Origin: Vibrio tetraodonis
Lineage (GTDB): Bacteria > Pseudomonadota > Gammaproteobacteria > Enterobacterales > Vibrionaceae
Direction: 5' to 3'
Assembly (NCBI RefSeq): GCF_003350295.1
Contig: NZ_QLYY01000005.1
Location: 310,001-374,000 of the forward strand
DNA length: 64,000 nt
Shown here: positions 49,910-59,006 of the stretch, piece by piece
Layout: every line of letters starts with the position of its first letter
Position numbering within the stretch: the stretch's first letter is position 1
Notes under the pieces: generated by a model
The model's input: the letters and a program-made list of their open reading frames with translations, nothing else
The model's database searches: none
What the model was told of the DNA's origin: nothing
Translations under genes and position numbers: made by a program

Positions 49910-51058
49910 ATGTATTTCGATGACTCTGCGGTTCAACAATCGGGAATTGTTCCTGCTCACAAAAATATTATTATAAATACAGCTAAGCGACACGACTGTA
50001 TTATCATGATTCGCCCTGTAAACCCGCTCTCTACCGCTCTTATTGAAGAAGGTTACGCAACCAAAGATTTGCATGTAAAAGGCAAGTCCTCGGATTGGGG
50101 CCCACAAGCTGGCTTTATATGTTGCGATCAATCCTATAGTAAGTTGGTTCACAAAGGCCAAGAAGAGATAGAGAGATTCAACCTTAAAGTCACTGAGTCT
50201 ATACGTGACGGCTATGCAAAAGCAGTACCTTTGCTGATCTCTGGTGAAAGATTGCAGTTCCTCATCAAACAACAAATGCTTCATGTGATATCGAAAAGTG
50301 ATGGGGTCATTGAGGTCACCAGTCATGGAAAGCCTCACCAAGATTTTATTCTTTATCCTAATGAACGTATGCCTGTTAGCGAGTATACACATTTCCATCG
50401 TCAGTATCATGCGGATATTTTGCCCATGTTTAAAGTGATGCCACACCTTAAAAAGGGCTACTGGGTAATGACTAAAGGACAAAAAATAGAACCACTCATG
50501 GTATTGGCAGAGCCGTCAAATAGTGTCCCCTTAACTGCAGACTATGATCTCTTTTGTGTTGCACCACACCTAAGCCAATTTAGTTCTGAAAAACCTACAC
50601 GGCTTAAGCCCGTGGTAAAACTAGTGCAAAGCGCACTTGCCCAGAAAGAACGTAGAATAGTTGATGATGACCTAGGCAAAATTTCACATCTTACTCAGGA
50701 AGTGAAACAGGAAATCAATCAGAAGGCCGGCGCGAGTCATGTGATTCATCATGGCTGTGAAGTCGATAACCCTGTCACCGAATTAGATTATCCTATTACT
50801 GCTTTTACCCCGTGGGAAAAAGTGGTTGGCGCGAACAACCAGCAAGAGTTACAAACGCTAGCCAAGGACATGCTCAAACTTGGCTATATCTTCTATCCCA
50901 ATCGACTCTGGAGCCAAACTGGTCAAGTTAATAGCAGCAGTGCCTCACCACTAAGAAATTATCAGTGGGACACCAATATTCAAGAAACTGAGTTATCTAA
51001 GCCAGAAGTACTCTCTCCTCCTGAAAACTATAGTCACCCACAAAAAAGCCCCTCATAA
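49910..51058 (+). CDS. ExoY/edema-factor-like nucleotidyl cyclase, probable effector toxin
   Basis: 382 residues, close to Pseudomonas ExoY (378). It aligns by eye with the anthrax edema factor (EF) catalytic core: IRPVNPLSTALIEEGYATK gives R35 and K52 (EF R329, K346); GKSSDWGPQAGF gives K59 (K353); K78 matches K372; LTADYDLFCVAP gives metal ligands D211 and D213 (D491, D493); HHGCEVDNP gives H281 and N287 (H577, N583). EF H351 is Lys 57 and T579 is Cys 283, so nucleotide preference may differ. No signal peptide, no calmodulin-binding helical domain, Pro/Ser-rich tail. Such toxins make cAMP or cGMP/cUMP inside host cells after activation by a host factor (actin for ExoY). ATG 49910 is the only suitable start. 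No secretion genes are nearby; a type III or other translocation route is inferred. Confidence 0.92.
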   Translation: MYFDDSAVQQSGIVPAHKNIIINTAKRHDCIIMIRPVNPLSTALIEEGYATKDLHVKGKSSDWGPQAGFICCDQSYSKLVHKGQEEIERFNLKVTESIRDGYAKAVPLLISGERLQFLIKQQMLHVISKSDGVIEVTSHGKPHQDFILYPNERMPVSEYTHFHRQYHADILPMFKVMPHLKKGYWVMTKGQKIEPLMVLAEPSNSVPLTADYDLFCVAPHLSQFSSEKPTRLKPVVKLVQSALAQKERRIVDDDLGKISHLTQEVKQEINQKAGASHVIHHGCEVDNPVTELDYPITAFTPWEKVVGANNQQELQTLAKDMLKLGYIFYPNRLWSQTGQVNSSSASPLRNYQWDTNIQETELSKPEVLSPPENYSHPQKSPS

Positions 51059-51066
51059 TGAGGGGC
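51042..51066 (-). terminator. Intrinsic terminator of the pst operon, overlapping the cyclase stop codon
   Basis: Stem GCCCCTCA/TGAGGGGC with a TAA loop, followed on the minus strand by TTTTTT (AAAAAA at 51042-51047). It lies 50 bp past the pstB stop. The TAA loop is the stop codon of the plus-strand cyclase gene. Confidence 0.9.
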
Positions 51067-51115
51067 AAGAGACCATCGCTTTTTTGTTATAGTGATAATC
51101 TTATGATTCTAAAAC

Positions 51116-51865
51116 TTAGCCAAAGTCACCATTCACGTAGCCCTTAGTACGATCATCTTTAGGCTGACTGAAAATAACCTGAGTAGAGTCATGCTCCACC
51201 AGCTCACCCATCAAGAAGAAAGCGGTACGATCTGAAATTCGGCGCGCCTGCTGCATTGAGTGAGTCACAATCACTATGGTGTAGTTCTTTTTCAACTCTT
51301 CCATCAGCTCTTCGATCTTGTGGGTCGCAATAGGGTCAAGCGCCGAAGTTGGCTCGTCCATCAAAATCACATCTGGCTCCATTGCAATGGTACGAGCAAT
51401 ACATAAGCGCTGCTGCTGGCCACCGGATAAACCAAACGCATGCGACTTTAGGCGGTCTTTTACCTCATCCCACAAAGCGGCGCCGCGCAATGAGCGCTCA
51501 ACAACCTGATCAATGTGTTTTTTGTCCTTGATGCCCTGCGCTCTAAGGCCATAAGCTACATTCTCATAGATGCTCATTGGGAATGGGTTTGGCTTTTGGA
51601 ATACCATGCCGACTTTTATCCTCAGATCTGCCACATCGATATTGCCGTAAATATCATTGCCATCCATATCCAGCTTACCTGTGATTTTCACACCTTCGAT
51701 CAGGTCGTTCATTCGGTTAAGACAACGAAGCAAGGTTGACTTCCCACAGCCAGATGGTCCAATTAATGCGGTTACTTGGCGAACAGGAATCGGTAAATTA
51801 ATCGACTTGAGTGCCTGATTGTCACCATAAAACAGGTCTAAATTTTCGATATCAAATTTGTTCAT
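51116..51865 (-). CDS. pstB: Phosphate ABC transporter ATPase PstB
   Basis: 249 residues. Walker [10 protein letters not shown], signature [10 protein letters not shown], Walker [15 protein letters not shown]-loop IVTHSMQQA. The [19 protein letters not shown]-loop segment is specific to PstB. Last gene of pstSCAB; no phoU follows in this window, unlike E. coli. Confidence 0.97.
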   Translation of the reverse strand: MNKFDIENLDLFYGDNQALKSINLPIPVRQVTALIGPSGCGKSTLLRCLNRMNDLIEGVKITGKLDMDGNDIYGNIDVADLRIKVGMVFQKPNPFPMSIYENVAYGLRAQGIKDKKHIDQVVERSLRGAALWDEVKDRLKSHAFGLSGGQQQRLCIARTIAMEPDVILMDEPTSALDPIATHKIEELMEELKKNYTIVIVTHSMQQARRISDRTAFFLMGELVEHDSTQVIFSQPKDDRTKGYVNGDFG

Positions 51866-51911
51866 GATCTTTATCTCTTAAATCTAAAATGGGTCTTTAA
51901 CGCTCTGTTGC

Positions 51912-52775
51912 CTAATAGTTCGCTGTGTTAAATTGGCGCGCAATGAGCTTAGTGATCATGTTGATCACAAGAACCACCACAATCAGCACTGTCGCTGTAC
52001 CGTATGCTTGATTCCACTCTTCAATAGTAAATAATTCCGTAGTGAGCTTATATAAGTGAACAGTAAGCGTTCGACCTGAATCAAGAAGCGAGTCAGGTAT
52101 GCGAGCTACCATGCCTGCGGTCAAAAATACCGGTGCAGATTCACCAATCACTCGGCCAATACTCAAAATAACAGAGGTGATGATCCCCGGCATAGCACTT
52201 GGCAGAATAAGTCGCCAAATGGTATAAATCTTGGAAGCGCCTAGGCCGTACGAGCCTTCTCGATAAGTCTGAGGCACCGCCATCAAGGCTTCTTCTGTGG
52301 TACGAATAATCACCGGCAATATCAAAATGCTTAAGGTCAAAGCACCGGAAAGAATCGAAAAACCCAGCCCGAGAATAGCGACAAAGAAAGTCATACCAAA
52401 CAAACCAAAGATAATAGAAGGTATGCCTGCGAGAGATTCGGTACAAAAACGAATCACTTTAACCAGCTTACTACCAACCTTGGCATATTCGGTAAGGTAA
52501 ATCGCCGTCATGATCCCAATGGGAGCGGCAACCGCAATCGAAGCGATAACCATATAAAGCGTGGAGACAATCATAGGGAAGATGCCATGCTCTTCACCTG
52601 TACGAGTGTAGTTATCGGTAATAAAGTTCCAATCTACGTGTTGGAGCCCGTTGGATAATATGTACCAGATGATCCAGAATAAAAATCCAACGGTCAATGC
52701 CGCAGCAGTCCAGATTAAAGCGTTTAGAATATTATCTTTAAACTGGCGATGTTGTTTTAATGCCGTGCGATCCAT
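51912..52775 (-). CDS. pstA: Phosphate ABC transporter permease PstA
   Basis: 287 residues, six membrane segments, with the EAA-like coupling loop in YREGSYGLGASKIYTIWRLILPSAMPGI. Inner-membrane half of the high-affinity phosphate channel with PstC. Follows pstC by about 20 bp. Confidence 0.96.
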   Translation of the reverse strand: MDRTALKQHRQFKDNILNALIWTAAALTVGFLFWIIWYILSNGLQHVDWNFITDNYTRTGEEHGIFPMIVSTLYMVIASIAVAAPIGIMTAIYLTEYAKVGSKLVKVIRFCTESLAGIPSIIFGLFGMTFFVAILGLGFSILSGALTLSILILPVIIRTTEEALMAVPQTYREGSYGLGASKIYTIWRLILPSAMPGIITSVILSIGRVIGESAPVFLTAGMVARIPDSLLDSGRTLTVHLYKLTTELFTIEEWNQAYGTATVLIVVVLVINMITKLIARQFNTANY

Positions 52776-52796
52776 AATGATTACTTCCTCGTCCGC

Positions 52797-53738
52797 TTAT
52801 TTGGCTTTTTCACGATTGAGATAAAGCAGTGCAGCATTTAGCATCATGATAAATACCAGAAGCACTACGCCAGTCGCATATAAAGCGTTGGCATGCACAC
52901 CGCTCGCGTATGACATTTCAATCGCGATATTAGCGGTCAAAGTGCGCGCTGAATCTAAAATACCTTGCGGCATAGCAGGCGCATTACCCATCACCATAAT
53001 GATGGCCATTGTCTCGCCAAGCGCACGGCCAATTCCCAAAATAACCCCCGTCATGATTCCTGAACGCGCTGCGGGAACAAGCAATTTAAAAATCGTGAAT
53101 ATTTTTGAAGCGCCAAGCGCCAACGAGCCTTCTTTATAGGTGTGAGGCACAGCGCGAATTGATGTTTCAGAAACAGTAATAACGGTCGGAAGAATCATCA
53201 CGCCAAGAACAATTATCCCTGCCAAGATGGTATTCCCAGCTGGCACCTCAAAAATATCTTGAATTAAAGGTACTATGATGACAAGGCCAAAGAATCCGTA
53301 CACAACCGATGGGATCCCTGCCAATAGTTCTACCGCAGGACGGATAATATCTGCAAGGCGTTTTGGGGCAATTTCAGCGATAAAAATAGCGGTCAAAACA
53401 CCCACAGGGACGCCGACTAACACAGCGCCAAACGTTGAAACCACAGAGGCGACAATCATAGTCGCCACACCATAAAGTGCTGGAGGCAACCAATCTTGCC
53501 CAAGAACAATGCCAGAGACACCAGCCTCCTCAAAGGCAGGAATGGATTCTTGAACAATGAAGTAGGCAATAACCGCCAGAGACACAATGCCAATAACGGC
53601 ACTAGTGAGGAATAAGCCATGAAAGATACGCTCTTTCACATCAACGCGACGTTTAGTGCGCAAACGTGGCTTAGGTAACTGAGTCGCTTGAGTATTCATA
53701 AGCTCGTCACTATTTGTTGCAATGGTCATAATCGTCAT
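52797..53738 (-). CDS. pstC: Phosphate ABC transporter permease PstC
   Basis: 313 residues, six main membrane segments; coupling loop YKEGSLALGASKIFTIFKLLVPAARSGI and the motif GIPSVVYGFFGL. Partner of PstA. The N-terminal about 35 residues (TKRRVDVKERIFHG) are basic and cytosolic. Confidence 0.96.
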   Translation of the reverse strand: MTIMTIATNSDELMNTQATQLPKPRLRTKRRVDVKERIFHGLFLTSAVIGIVSLAVIAYFIVQESIPAFEEAGVSGIVLGQDWLPPALYGVATMIVASVVSTFGAVLVGVPVGVLTAIFIAEIAPKRLADIIRPAVELLAGIPSVVYGFFGLVIIVPLIQDIFEVPAGNTILAGIIVLGVMILPTVITVSETSIRAVPHTYKEGSLALGASKIFTIFKLLVPAARSGIMTGVILGIGRALGETMAIIMVMGNAPAMPQGILDSARTLTANIAIEMSYASGVHANALYATGVVLLVFIMMLNAALLYLNREKAK

Positions 53739-53820
53739 ACCCTTCTTACAAACTGAGTTTGCTCGAAGTAAAGCAAAAGCTCAGCCCAAAGAAGGCTGAG
53801 CAATAAAAATATCAATTTAA

Positions 53821-54642
53821 TTAGTGAACTGAGATGTAGCCATTACTCTCAACCAAAGATTGAGCTTCAGGAGTGTGCATCCAGTCTAGGAATTGTTGTG
53901 TTTCAGCTGAAGGCTTGCCATCTTTGTACAATACCAAGAACGGACGAGCTACTTTGTACGAGCCATTTTTCACATTATCGACATTAGCTTCTACACCATC
54001 AATGGGTAGAGCATGGACTGAGTTATCAACCGTACCTAGAGAAATATAACCAATAGCGTAAGGGTTTGAAGCAACCATAGTTTTCAGTGCTCCATTGCCG
54101 TTCGCCACTTGCGCGCGCTGTGAAATGGCCGAAACCTTGGTACCAGAGATTTTTTTGGTAAGCTTCATGATGTCTTCAAACGCGCCGCGTGTACCAGAAG
54201 CTGTGTCACGAGTAATGGTAACAATAGGTTTGTCTTCACCACCAACCTGTTTCCAGTTAGTTACTTCACCTTTGTAAATAGCGCTAACTTGATCAGCAGT
54301 TAAAGCTTGCAACGTGTTTTTAGGGTTAACTACAACCGCTATACCATCAAGCGCAACTTTCATCTCTTTAAGCTCAGGTTCCTTTTCTGATGCTTTTAAG
54401 TTGCGAGATGACATGCCAAGATCTGCCGAGCCATTTTTTGCCGCTTTGACACCAGCAGATGAACCTGGGCCTTGCACTTCAATAAACACGTTCGAGTGTG
54501 TTTTCATGTATGTTTCTGAGAAAACTTCCATCAGTGGCGTTACGCTACTAGAGCCTACCGCAGAGATCGTTTCCTTAGCAGAAACGGAAGTCACTGCCAT
54601 TGCACCTAGAAGTGCTATTGCACCGATAACTGTCTTTTTCAT
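53821..54642 (-). CDS. pstS: Periplasmic phosphate-binding protein PstS
   Basis: 273 residues from ATG 54642, with AAGGAA 6 bp upstream. Signal peptide MKKTVIGAIALLGAMAVTSVSA. Phosphate-binding segments are AVGSSSVTPLME, EVQGPGSSAGVKAA and TRDTASGTRGAFED. Shorter than E. coli PstS (346), the size of the PstS-2 family. First gene of the operon; a candidate Pho box lies upstream. Confidence 0.95.
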   Translation of the reverse strand: MKKTVIGAIALLGAMAVTSVSAKETISAVGSSSVTPLMEVFSETYMKTHSNVFIEVQGPGSSAGVKAAKNGSADLGMSSRNLKASEKEPELKEMKVALDGIAVVVNPKNTLQALTADQVSAIYKGEVTNWKQVGGEDKPIVTITRDTASGTRGAFEDIMKLTKKISGTKVSAISQRAQVANGNGALKTMVASNPYAIGYISLGTVDNSVHALPIDGVEANVDNVKNGSYKVARPFLVLYKDGKPSAETQQFLDWMHTPEAQSLVESNGYISVH

Positions 54643-54711
54643 CACAATTTCCTTAGCTGGCATCATTGCCACTTTGTTTCACATGATCGATGCTAACTTT
54701 AGGACTCAATT

Positions 54712-54751
54712 GTGACAGTTGTGTTTCACTTCGTTGAAGCCTACATGACAA
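54712..54751 (-). promoter_or_regulatory. Candidate PhoB (Pho box) repeats upstream of pstS
   Basis: Read on the minus strand, TTGTCAT and CTGTCAC, close to the CTGTCAT unit, lie 33 bp apart (three 11-bp turns), with two poorer units between them. The site is 70-110 bp before the pstS ATG. Spacing and position fit PhoB binding; the inner units are weak. Confidence 0.45.
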
Positions 54752-54829
54752 GGTAAGTTTATTTTGAGTTTTCTATTGATAGTCAAAAACACTATGCAAT
54801 AAATGAAAGTTATTGAAATATATAAATTT

Positions 54830-56266
54830 CTAGCGAACAAACAACCAACTGAGGAGCTTTTCAGCCATGTTTCTAAATCGCAGTAACATGGTACTTCTTG
54901 GCAACCAAGCTGGTGTATACAGAACCGTTTTTGCTTTGGAAAAGGTCAAAAAGCCCTCTTTCCCATGGTATTGACCAATACCTGATGCGCCAATGCCACC
55001 AAAAGGAGCATCTTCAATGGCAACCTGCAGTAATGAGTCATTAATTGCAATACCGCCACTGTGTGTTTGCTCTATAACTTGGCGCTGCAGAACTTTATCG
55101 GTTGACATCAAATACAAAGCGAGAGGTCTGGGGTTAAAATTAATGTAGCTCAGTGCTTCATAGAGATGGCTGTAGCCAATCACAGGTAAGATAGGGCCGA
55201 AGATCTCTTGCTGCATTACTTGCATATTTTCTGTGACACCCGTTACAAGGTGAGGCAGCATTTGACCTTCTTCCAAGGCAATATTTTCAATTGTGTGCAC
55301 ATCAGCGCCTCGATCGCGAGCATCATCTAACATGCTGCTAAGCCGCTGATATTGAGCTGAGTTGATGATGTGTGTGATCTGGGTCGTATCCTTGTTTTGC
55401 AAATACAGCTCGTGGTAGCGTTTTAGATACAGATCAACAAATGTCTGTTCTTTTCCTTTAGGTAGGAGTACGTAATCTGGCGAGACGCAAATTTGCCCTG
55501 AATTAATCGATTTACCAAGTAATACCGCATCCACGGCCGATCTTAGATCGATGTCATTATCTATGATGACTGGTGACTTACCGCCCAGCTCCAAAGTTAT
55601 GGGGGTAAGGTTTTGCGCCGCAGCTTGAGCAACCAATTTCCCGACCTGAGTTGAGCCAGTGAAAATAAGATGATCGAAAGGCAGCTTAGAAAAATAGCTT
55701 GAGATATCAGCTTCACCCTCAACTGGATAAATATGCCCCTCCACACTGGTAAAGATATTACTTAATACAAGATTGGTGTGAGGAGTATGCTCGCTTAACT
55801 TAACCATGACGCGATTGCCCGCTGCAATGGCGGTAACAATTGGGGCAATGCTCAAAACAATTGGAAAATTCCATGGGACGATCACCCCCACCACACCAAG
55901 AGGCTGATACTCGACTCTCACCGAAGATGGAAATAGAAATAAACCAGACTTTCTCCGACTCGATCTCATCCACTTTTTGAGATGCTTAATGGTGTAATTG
56001 ATGTGCATTATTGCTGGGAGTAAATCACAAACTAGGCTATCGAAACGAGTTCTTGAACCATAATCTAAACTTAATGCATCGATAAGAGCATCTTGGTTTT
56101 CAACCAACGCCCGCTTAAGAGACTTGAGTCTCTCTATACGGGCACTATGGGTCGAAAAAGGCTCGTTTTGATAATATGTTTTTACTTCCGCATAGAGTTG
56201 GTAAAGCTCTTCTTGAGTGCGGACATGCTCTTTTTGCCAGCGACTAAAATCAACAACGCCTTCCAT
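54830..56266 (-). CDS. Coniferyl-aldehyde-dehydrogenase-like ALDH
   Basis: 478 residues. NAD(P)-dependent aldehyde dehydrogenase: PWNFPIVLSIAPIVTAIAAG, FTGSTQVGKLV, catalytic Glu in LELGGKSPVI and catalytic Cys in NSGQICVSPDYVL. The C-terminal membrane-like segment after LTFSKAKTVLYTP and the overall length resemble the CalB/fatty-aldehyde class that oxidises hydrophobic or aromatic aldehydes. No pathway neighbours; monocistronic. Confidence 0.9.
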   Translation of the reverse strand: MEGVVDFSRWQKEHVRTQEELYQLYAEVKTYYQNEPFSTHSARIERLKSLKRALVENQDALIDALSLDYGSRTRFDSLVCDLLPAIMHINYTIKHLKKWMRSSRRKSGLFLFPSSVRVEYQPLGVVGVIVPWNFPIVLSIAPIVTAIAAGNRVMVKLSEHTPHTNLVLSNIFTSVEGHIYPVEGEADISSYFSKLPFDHLIFTGSTQVGKLVAQAAAQNLTPITLELGGKSPVIIDNDIDLRSAVDAVLLGKSINSGQICVSPDYVLLPKGKEQTFVDLYLKRYHELYLQNKDTTQITHIINSAQYQRLSSMLDDARDRGADVHTIENIALEEGQMLPHLVTGVTENMQVMQQEIFGPILPVIGYSHLYEALSYINFNPRPLALYLMSTDKVLQRQVIEQTHSGGIAINDSLLQVAIEDAPFGGIGASGIGQYHGKEGFLTFSKAKTVLYTPAWLPRSTMLLRFRNMAEKLLSWLFVR

Positions 56267-56385
56267 CTGGTTATATTACCCAATTGCCTTTATGTCCGAT
56301 AACTATAGTATGCCCACATTACACAGCGCAGTGACCAAAAACACAATTCTAATCAAGTCATCAGAATCTATGTACTTTAGACGTA

Positions 56386-58128
56386 TTACAACTTAGCTAT
56401 GACCGACTTAAAATGCTCAAGTCCAATAGTGCCGACCACTCTCTGCGGAGCAATTTCTGATCCACTGGCATCATAAAAGAAGACTGCAGGAGGGCCAAAC
56501 ACGTTTCGATCTGCTAACCAAGCCATCTGTTCAGGAGTACTTTCAGTGACATCAAACTTTATAGTCTTCCAGTCAGAAAACTTAGAAAGTACCATTCGAT
56601 CAGTAAACACTTCGCTTTCAATGACCTTACACGACACACACCAATCCGCATACAGATCCAACATTACTCGCTGGTTTTGCTGCTTCGCTAAAGCTAGGCT
56701 TTGATCTAATGCGCGTACAGAATCCACTTTTACAAAAGGCAATAAAGACGTTTGTCCTTGTTTGGTTGGTGCAGAAACAAGGCTCAAAGGTTTAAGAGGA
56801 TCGTGTGAGCCAAGTAACATGCCCACAAAAATAACAAGTCCGTAAAACAAAGACATGAATGCCGCTAGCTTTCTCGTTCTCGCCCAACCAGGCTGGGCAG
56901 AGTCCAAAGCCCCAAAATGAATACCACTGCCAGTAGCAAGTAGTGCCCATAACAGCATAACAAGCCATGAGGGCGCAAATCGACTGATCAAAACAATCGC
57001 CACAGCAAGTAAAAAAATACCGAATACTTGTTTGATGGCTATCATCCAAGGCCCGGATTTAGGCAACAACTTACCCCCACTCATCCCAATTAAAATCAAT
57101 GGTACCCCCATGCCTAATGCCATAACAAATAAGGTCACACCACCTAGCACCCAGTTTTGTGTGGTCGACACGTACAACAAAGCACCTGCTAGTGGCGCAC
57201 TCACACAAGGTGATACGACCAAAGCAGATAGAGCGCCCATGACAAAAACACCAGCAATTTTTCCTCCACCAATATTATCTGAACGAGACGTCAGCTTTTG
57301 CTGCAATGTTGATGGAAGCTGTAGCTCATAAAAACCAAACATGGCCAATGCAAGTAGAATAAATACGATAGCGAACAGAGACAATAACCATGGCTGCTGC
57401 ATGGCCGCCTGAAGGTTAACCCCTTTGGCTAAGGTGGTCACCAAAATACCTGTCAACGCATAGCTTGAAGCCATACCAAACACATAGGAAGTTGACAGCA
57501 TCAGCCCTTTTTTGCCTGTCATCTTAGCGTCACCGCCGATAATGCTCGAAAGGATTGGCACCATAGGTAAAACGCAGGGAGTAAGGGAAAGGCCAAGACC
57601 GAGTAAAAAGAAAATCAGCAAGGCTTGTGCTTTGGGCATGTGGACCAACAGCTCAGATAATCCTGTGGTATTTTCTGCTAAGCCACTGATATTTTTCCAA
57701 CTCAAATCAGGTGGTGAACTAGACAAGCGAGCTGGTAAGTCCAGTGTTATTGTCTTGGGTAAATAACATAAACCTTGTTCAGAGCAACCTTGATAGCGGA
57801 CTTTAATTTGCCCTTCACCACTGTATGGAATAAGTACCGTAACAGGTTGATTGAAGACAACCACATCACCAAAATACTTATCTTGCTTAGGTTTGCCCGC
57901 ATACGAAAACTGAGGTTCGCTAAGCAAAACTTTGCTATTGGAAGAGAACTTAAACCTGCCTTTATAGAGATAATATTGCGGCTGGATAGCAAAATGGATC
58001 TGTACCCCTTGCTCTGTCACAGACCATTGATAAGGAAAGGCTTCCTCAACAGGCAGAAACTCTTGTTCCTGCGCCAAAGCGATCCAAGGAAAGTAGATGA
58101 AAAGTGCAAGAATAAACGTCCTTAGCAT
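56386..58128 (-). CDS. dsbD: Thiol:disulfide interchange protein DsbD
   Basis: 580 residues, full DsbD layout: signal peptide (1-19), periplasmic N-terminal immunoglobulin-like domain with redox Cys pair in GCSEQGLCYLP, eight-helix membrane domain with TPCVLPMVPIL and SPCVSAPLAGALL, and a C-terminal thioredoxin domain with ADWCVSCK. Moves reducing power from cytosolic thioredoxin to the periplasm. Its start overlaps the apbE stop, and it is the last gene of the redox/Tad run. Here it probably feeds the adjacent thioredoxin-like protein (inference). Confidence 0.93.
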   Translation of the reverse strand: MLRTFILALFIYFPWIALAQEQEFLPVEEAFPYQWSVTEQGVQIHFAIQPQYYLYKGRFKFSSNSKVLLSEPQFSYAGKPKQDKYFGDVVVFNQPVTVLIPYSGEGQIKVRYQGCSEQGLCYLPKTITLDLPARLSSSPPDLSWKNISGLAENTTGLSELLVHMPKAQALLIFFLLGLGLSLTPCVLPMVPILSSIIGGDAKMTGKKGLMLSTSYVFGMASSYALTGILVTTLAKGVNLQAAMQQPWLLSLFAIVFILLALAMFGFYELQLPSTLQQKLTSRSDNIGGGKIAGVFVMGALSALVVSPCVSAPLAGALLYVSTTQNWVLGGVTLFVMALGMGVPLILIGMSGGKLLPKSGPWMIAIKQVFGIFLLAVAIVLISRFAPSWLVMLLWALLATGSGIHFGALDSAQPGWARTRKLAAFMSLFYGLVIFVGMLLGSHDPLKPLSLVSAPTKQGQTSLLPFVKVDSVRALDQSLALAKQQNQRVMLDLYADWCVSCKVIESEVFTDRMVLSKFSDWKTIKFDVTESTPEQMAWLADRNVFGPPAVFFYDASGSEIAPQRVVGTIGLEHFKSVIAKL

Positions 58129-59006
58129 GCGACAAACTCCGTGTCCTGATGGATGGATAATTGATCGTCAATAAATACAACCCCAACCTCGCTTGGTACT
58201 TCTAGTTTGGGATCGATAGTGAGTGCGGTACTCAATGCACCGGCCTCTAGTGCGGTAGAAGCCAGCACACTGACTGAGAGTACGTTAGGGTGTGTTCCAC
58301 ATTGAGATAAAATATGCGAGCTTTGCTGATCAGCAAATTGGAAGCTCCGCTCATAATGAGCCGAAGTGGTTAGCGCCGCATTCACTAATGGCAAAGAGAA
58401 CCACGGCTCACTTTTATTCTTTGGGTTTCTCACCGCCACATTAAACGCAGAGCCATCTGGCTTTTGACCCAAGGCTCTAATATCTCCGCCAAAGTTAACC
58501 AATGCTGATGATACACCCAGTGACTGAGCGATATTAATTGCTTGATCAACAGCAAATTCCTTAATCACACCACCAAGGTCAAACTGAGTCTCTAGTGCTG
58601 GGACAGTAAGCGTATGCTCTGCTATCGACCAAGCTTTAGGCCCCATAAAGTGTTTAGCACTCTCATAAGCCGTAGATTTATCCAGTTCGGGGTTTTTATT
58701 GATTAGCGACTTAACTGTTCCAACTGTTGGATCGAATATTCCTTTGGTTCCATCGACTAAACGTCTAACAACTTCAAACACTGTGTAGCTTTCATCATCC
58801 AAGGTTACAGTAGAGGTTTTACGCTGATTAACAACTTGGTTAAGCCATGATGACTGTGAATAAAAGTTATACTTTTCTTCTAATCGCTGGGTATTGGACT
58901 CGATCATCGCCGCGACACTTTGCGCATCAGCAGTGCCGTATATCTGGACTTCACACACGACTGTCATGGCTCGAAACCTATGCATAAAAGGAAAACTAGA
59001 ATTCAT
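58122..59006 (-). CDS. apbE: ApbE-family FAD:protein FMN transferase
   Basis: 294 residues from ATG 59006 (MNSSFPF, GGAG 6 bp upstream); this overlaps the DUF3570 stop by 11 bp. ApbE motifs: MHRFRAMTVVCEVQIYG, FDPTVGTVKSLI, DLGGVIKEFAVDQAI (FAD binding), VNFGGDIRALG and a metal-site region ALEAGALSTAL. No obvious signal peptide or lipobox, so the location is unclear. Attaches FMN by phosphoester to Thr/Ser of [D]xx[S/T]GA[S/T] motifs in extracytoplasmic proteins; the neighbouring DUF3570 protein carries such a motif. In the same operon as DsbD. Confidence 0.92.
   Translation of the reverse strand: MNSSFPFMHRFRAMTVVCEVQIYGTADAQSVAAMIESNTQRLEEKYNFYSQSSWLNQVVNQRKTSTVTLDDESYTVFEVVRRLVDGTKGIFDPTVGTVKSLINKNPELDKSTAYESAKHFMGPKAWSIAEHTLTVPALETQFDLGGVIKEFAVDQAINIAQSLGVSSALVNFGGDIRALGQKPDGSAFNVAVRNPKNKSEPWFSLPLVNAALTTSAHYERSFQFADQQSSHILSQCGTHPNVLSVSVLASTALEAGALSTALTIDPKLEVPSEVGVVFIDDQLSIHQDTEFVAC

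Noticed and set aside
49901..50482. 193-residue minus-strand frame opposite the cyclase gene
   Set aside because: It is antisense to the conserved catalytic residues of the cyclase and shows no domain of its own.
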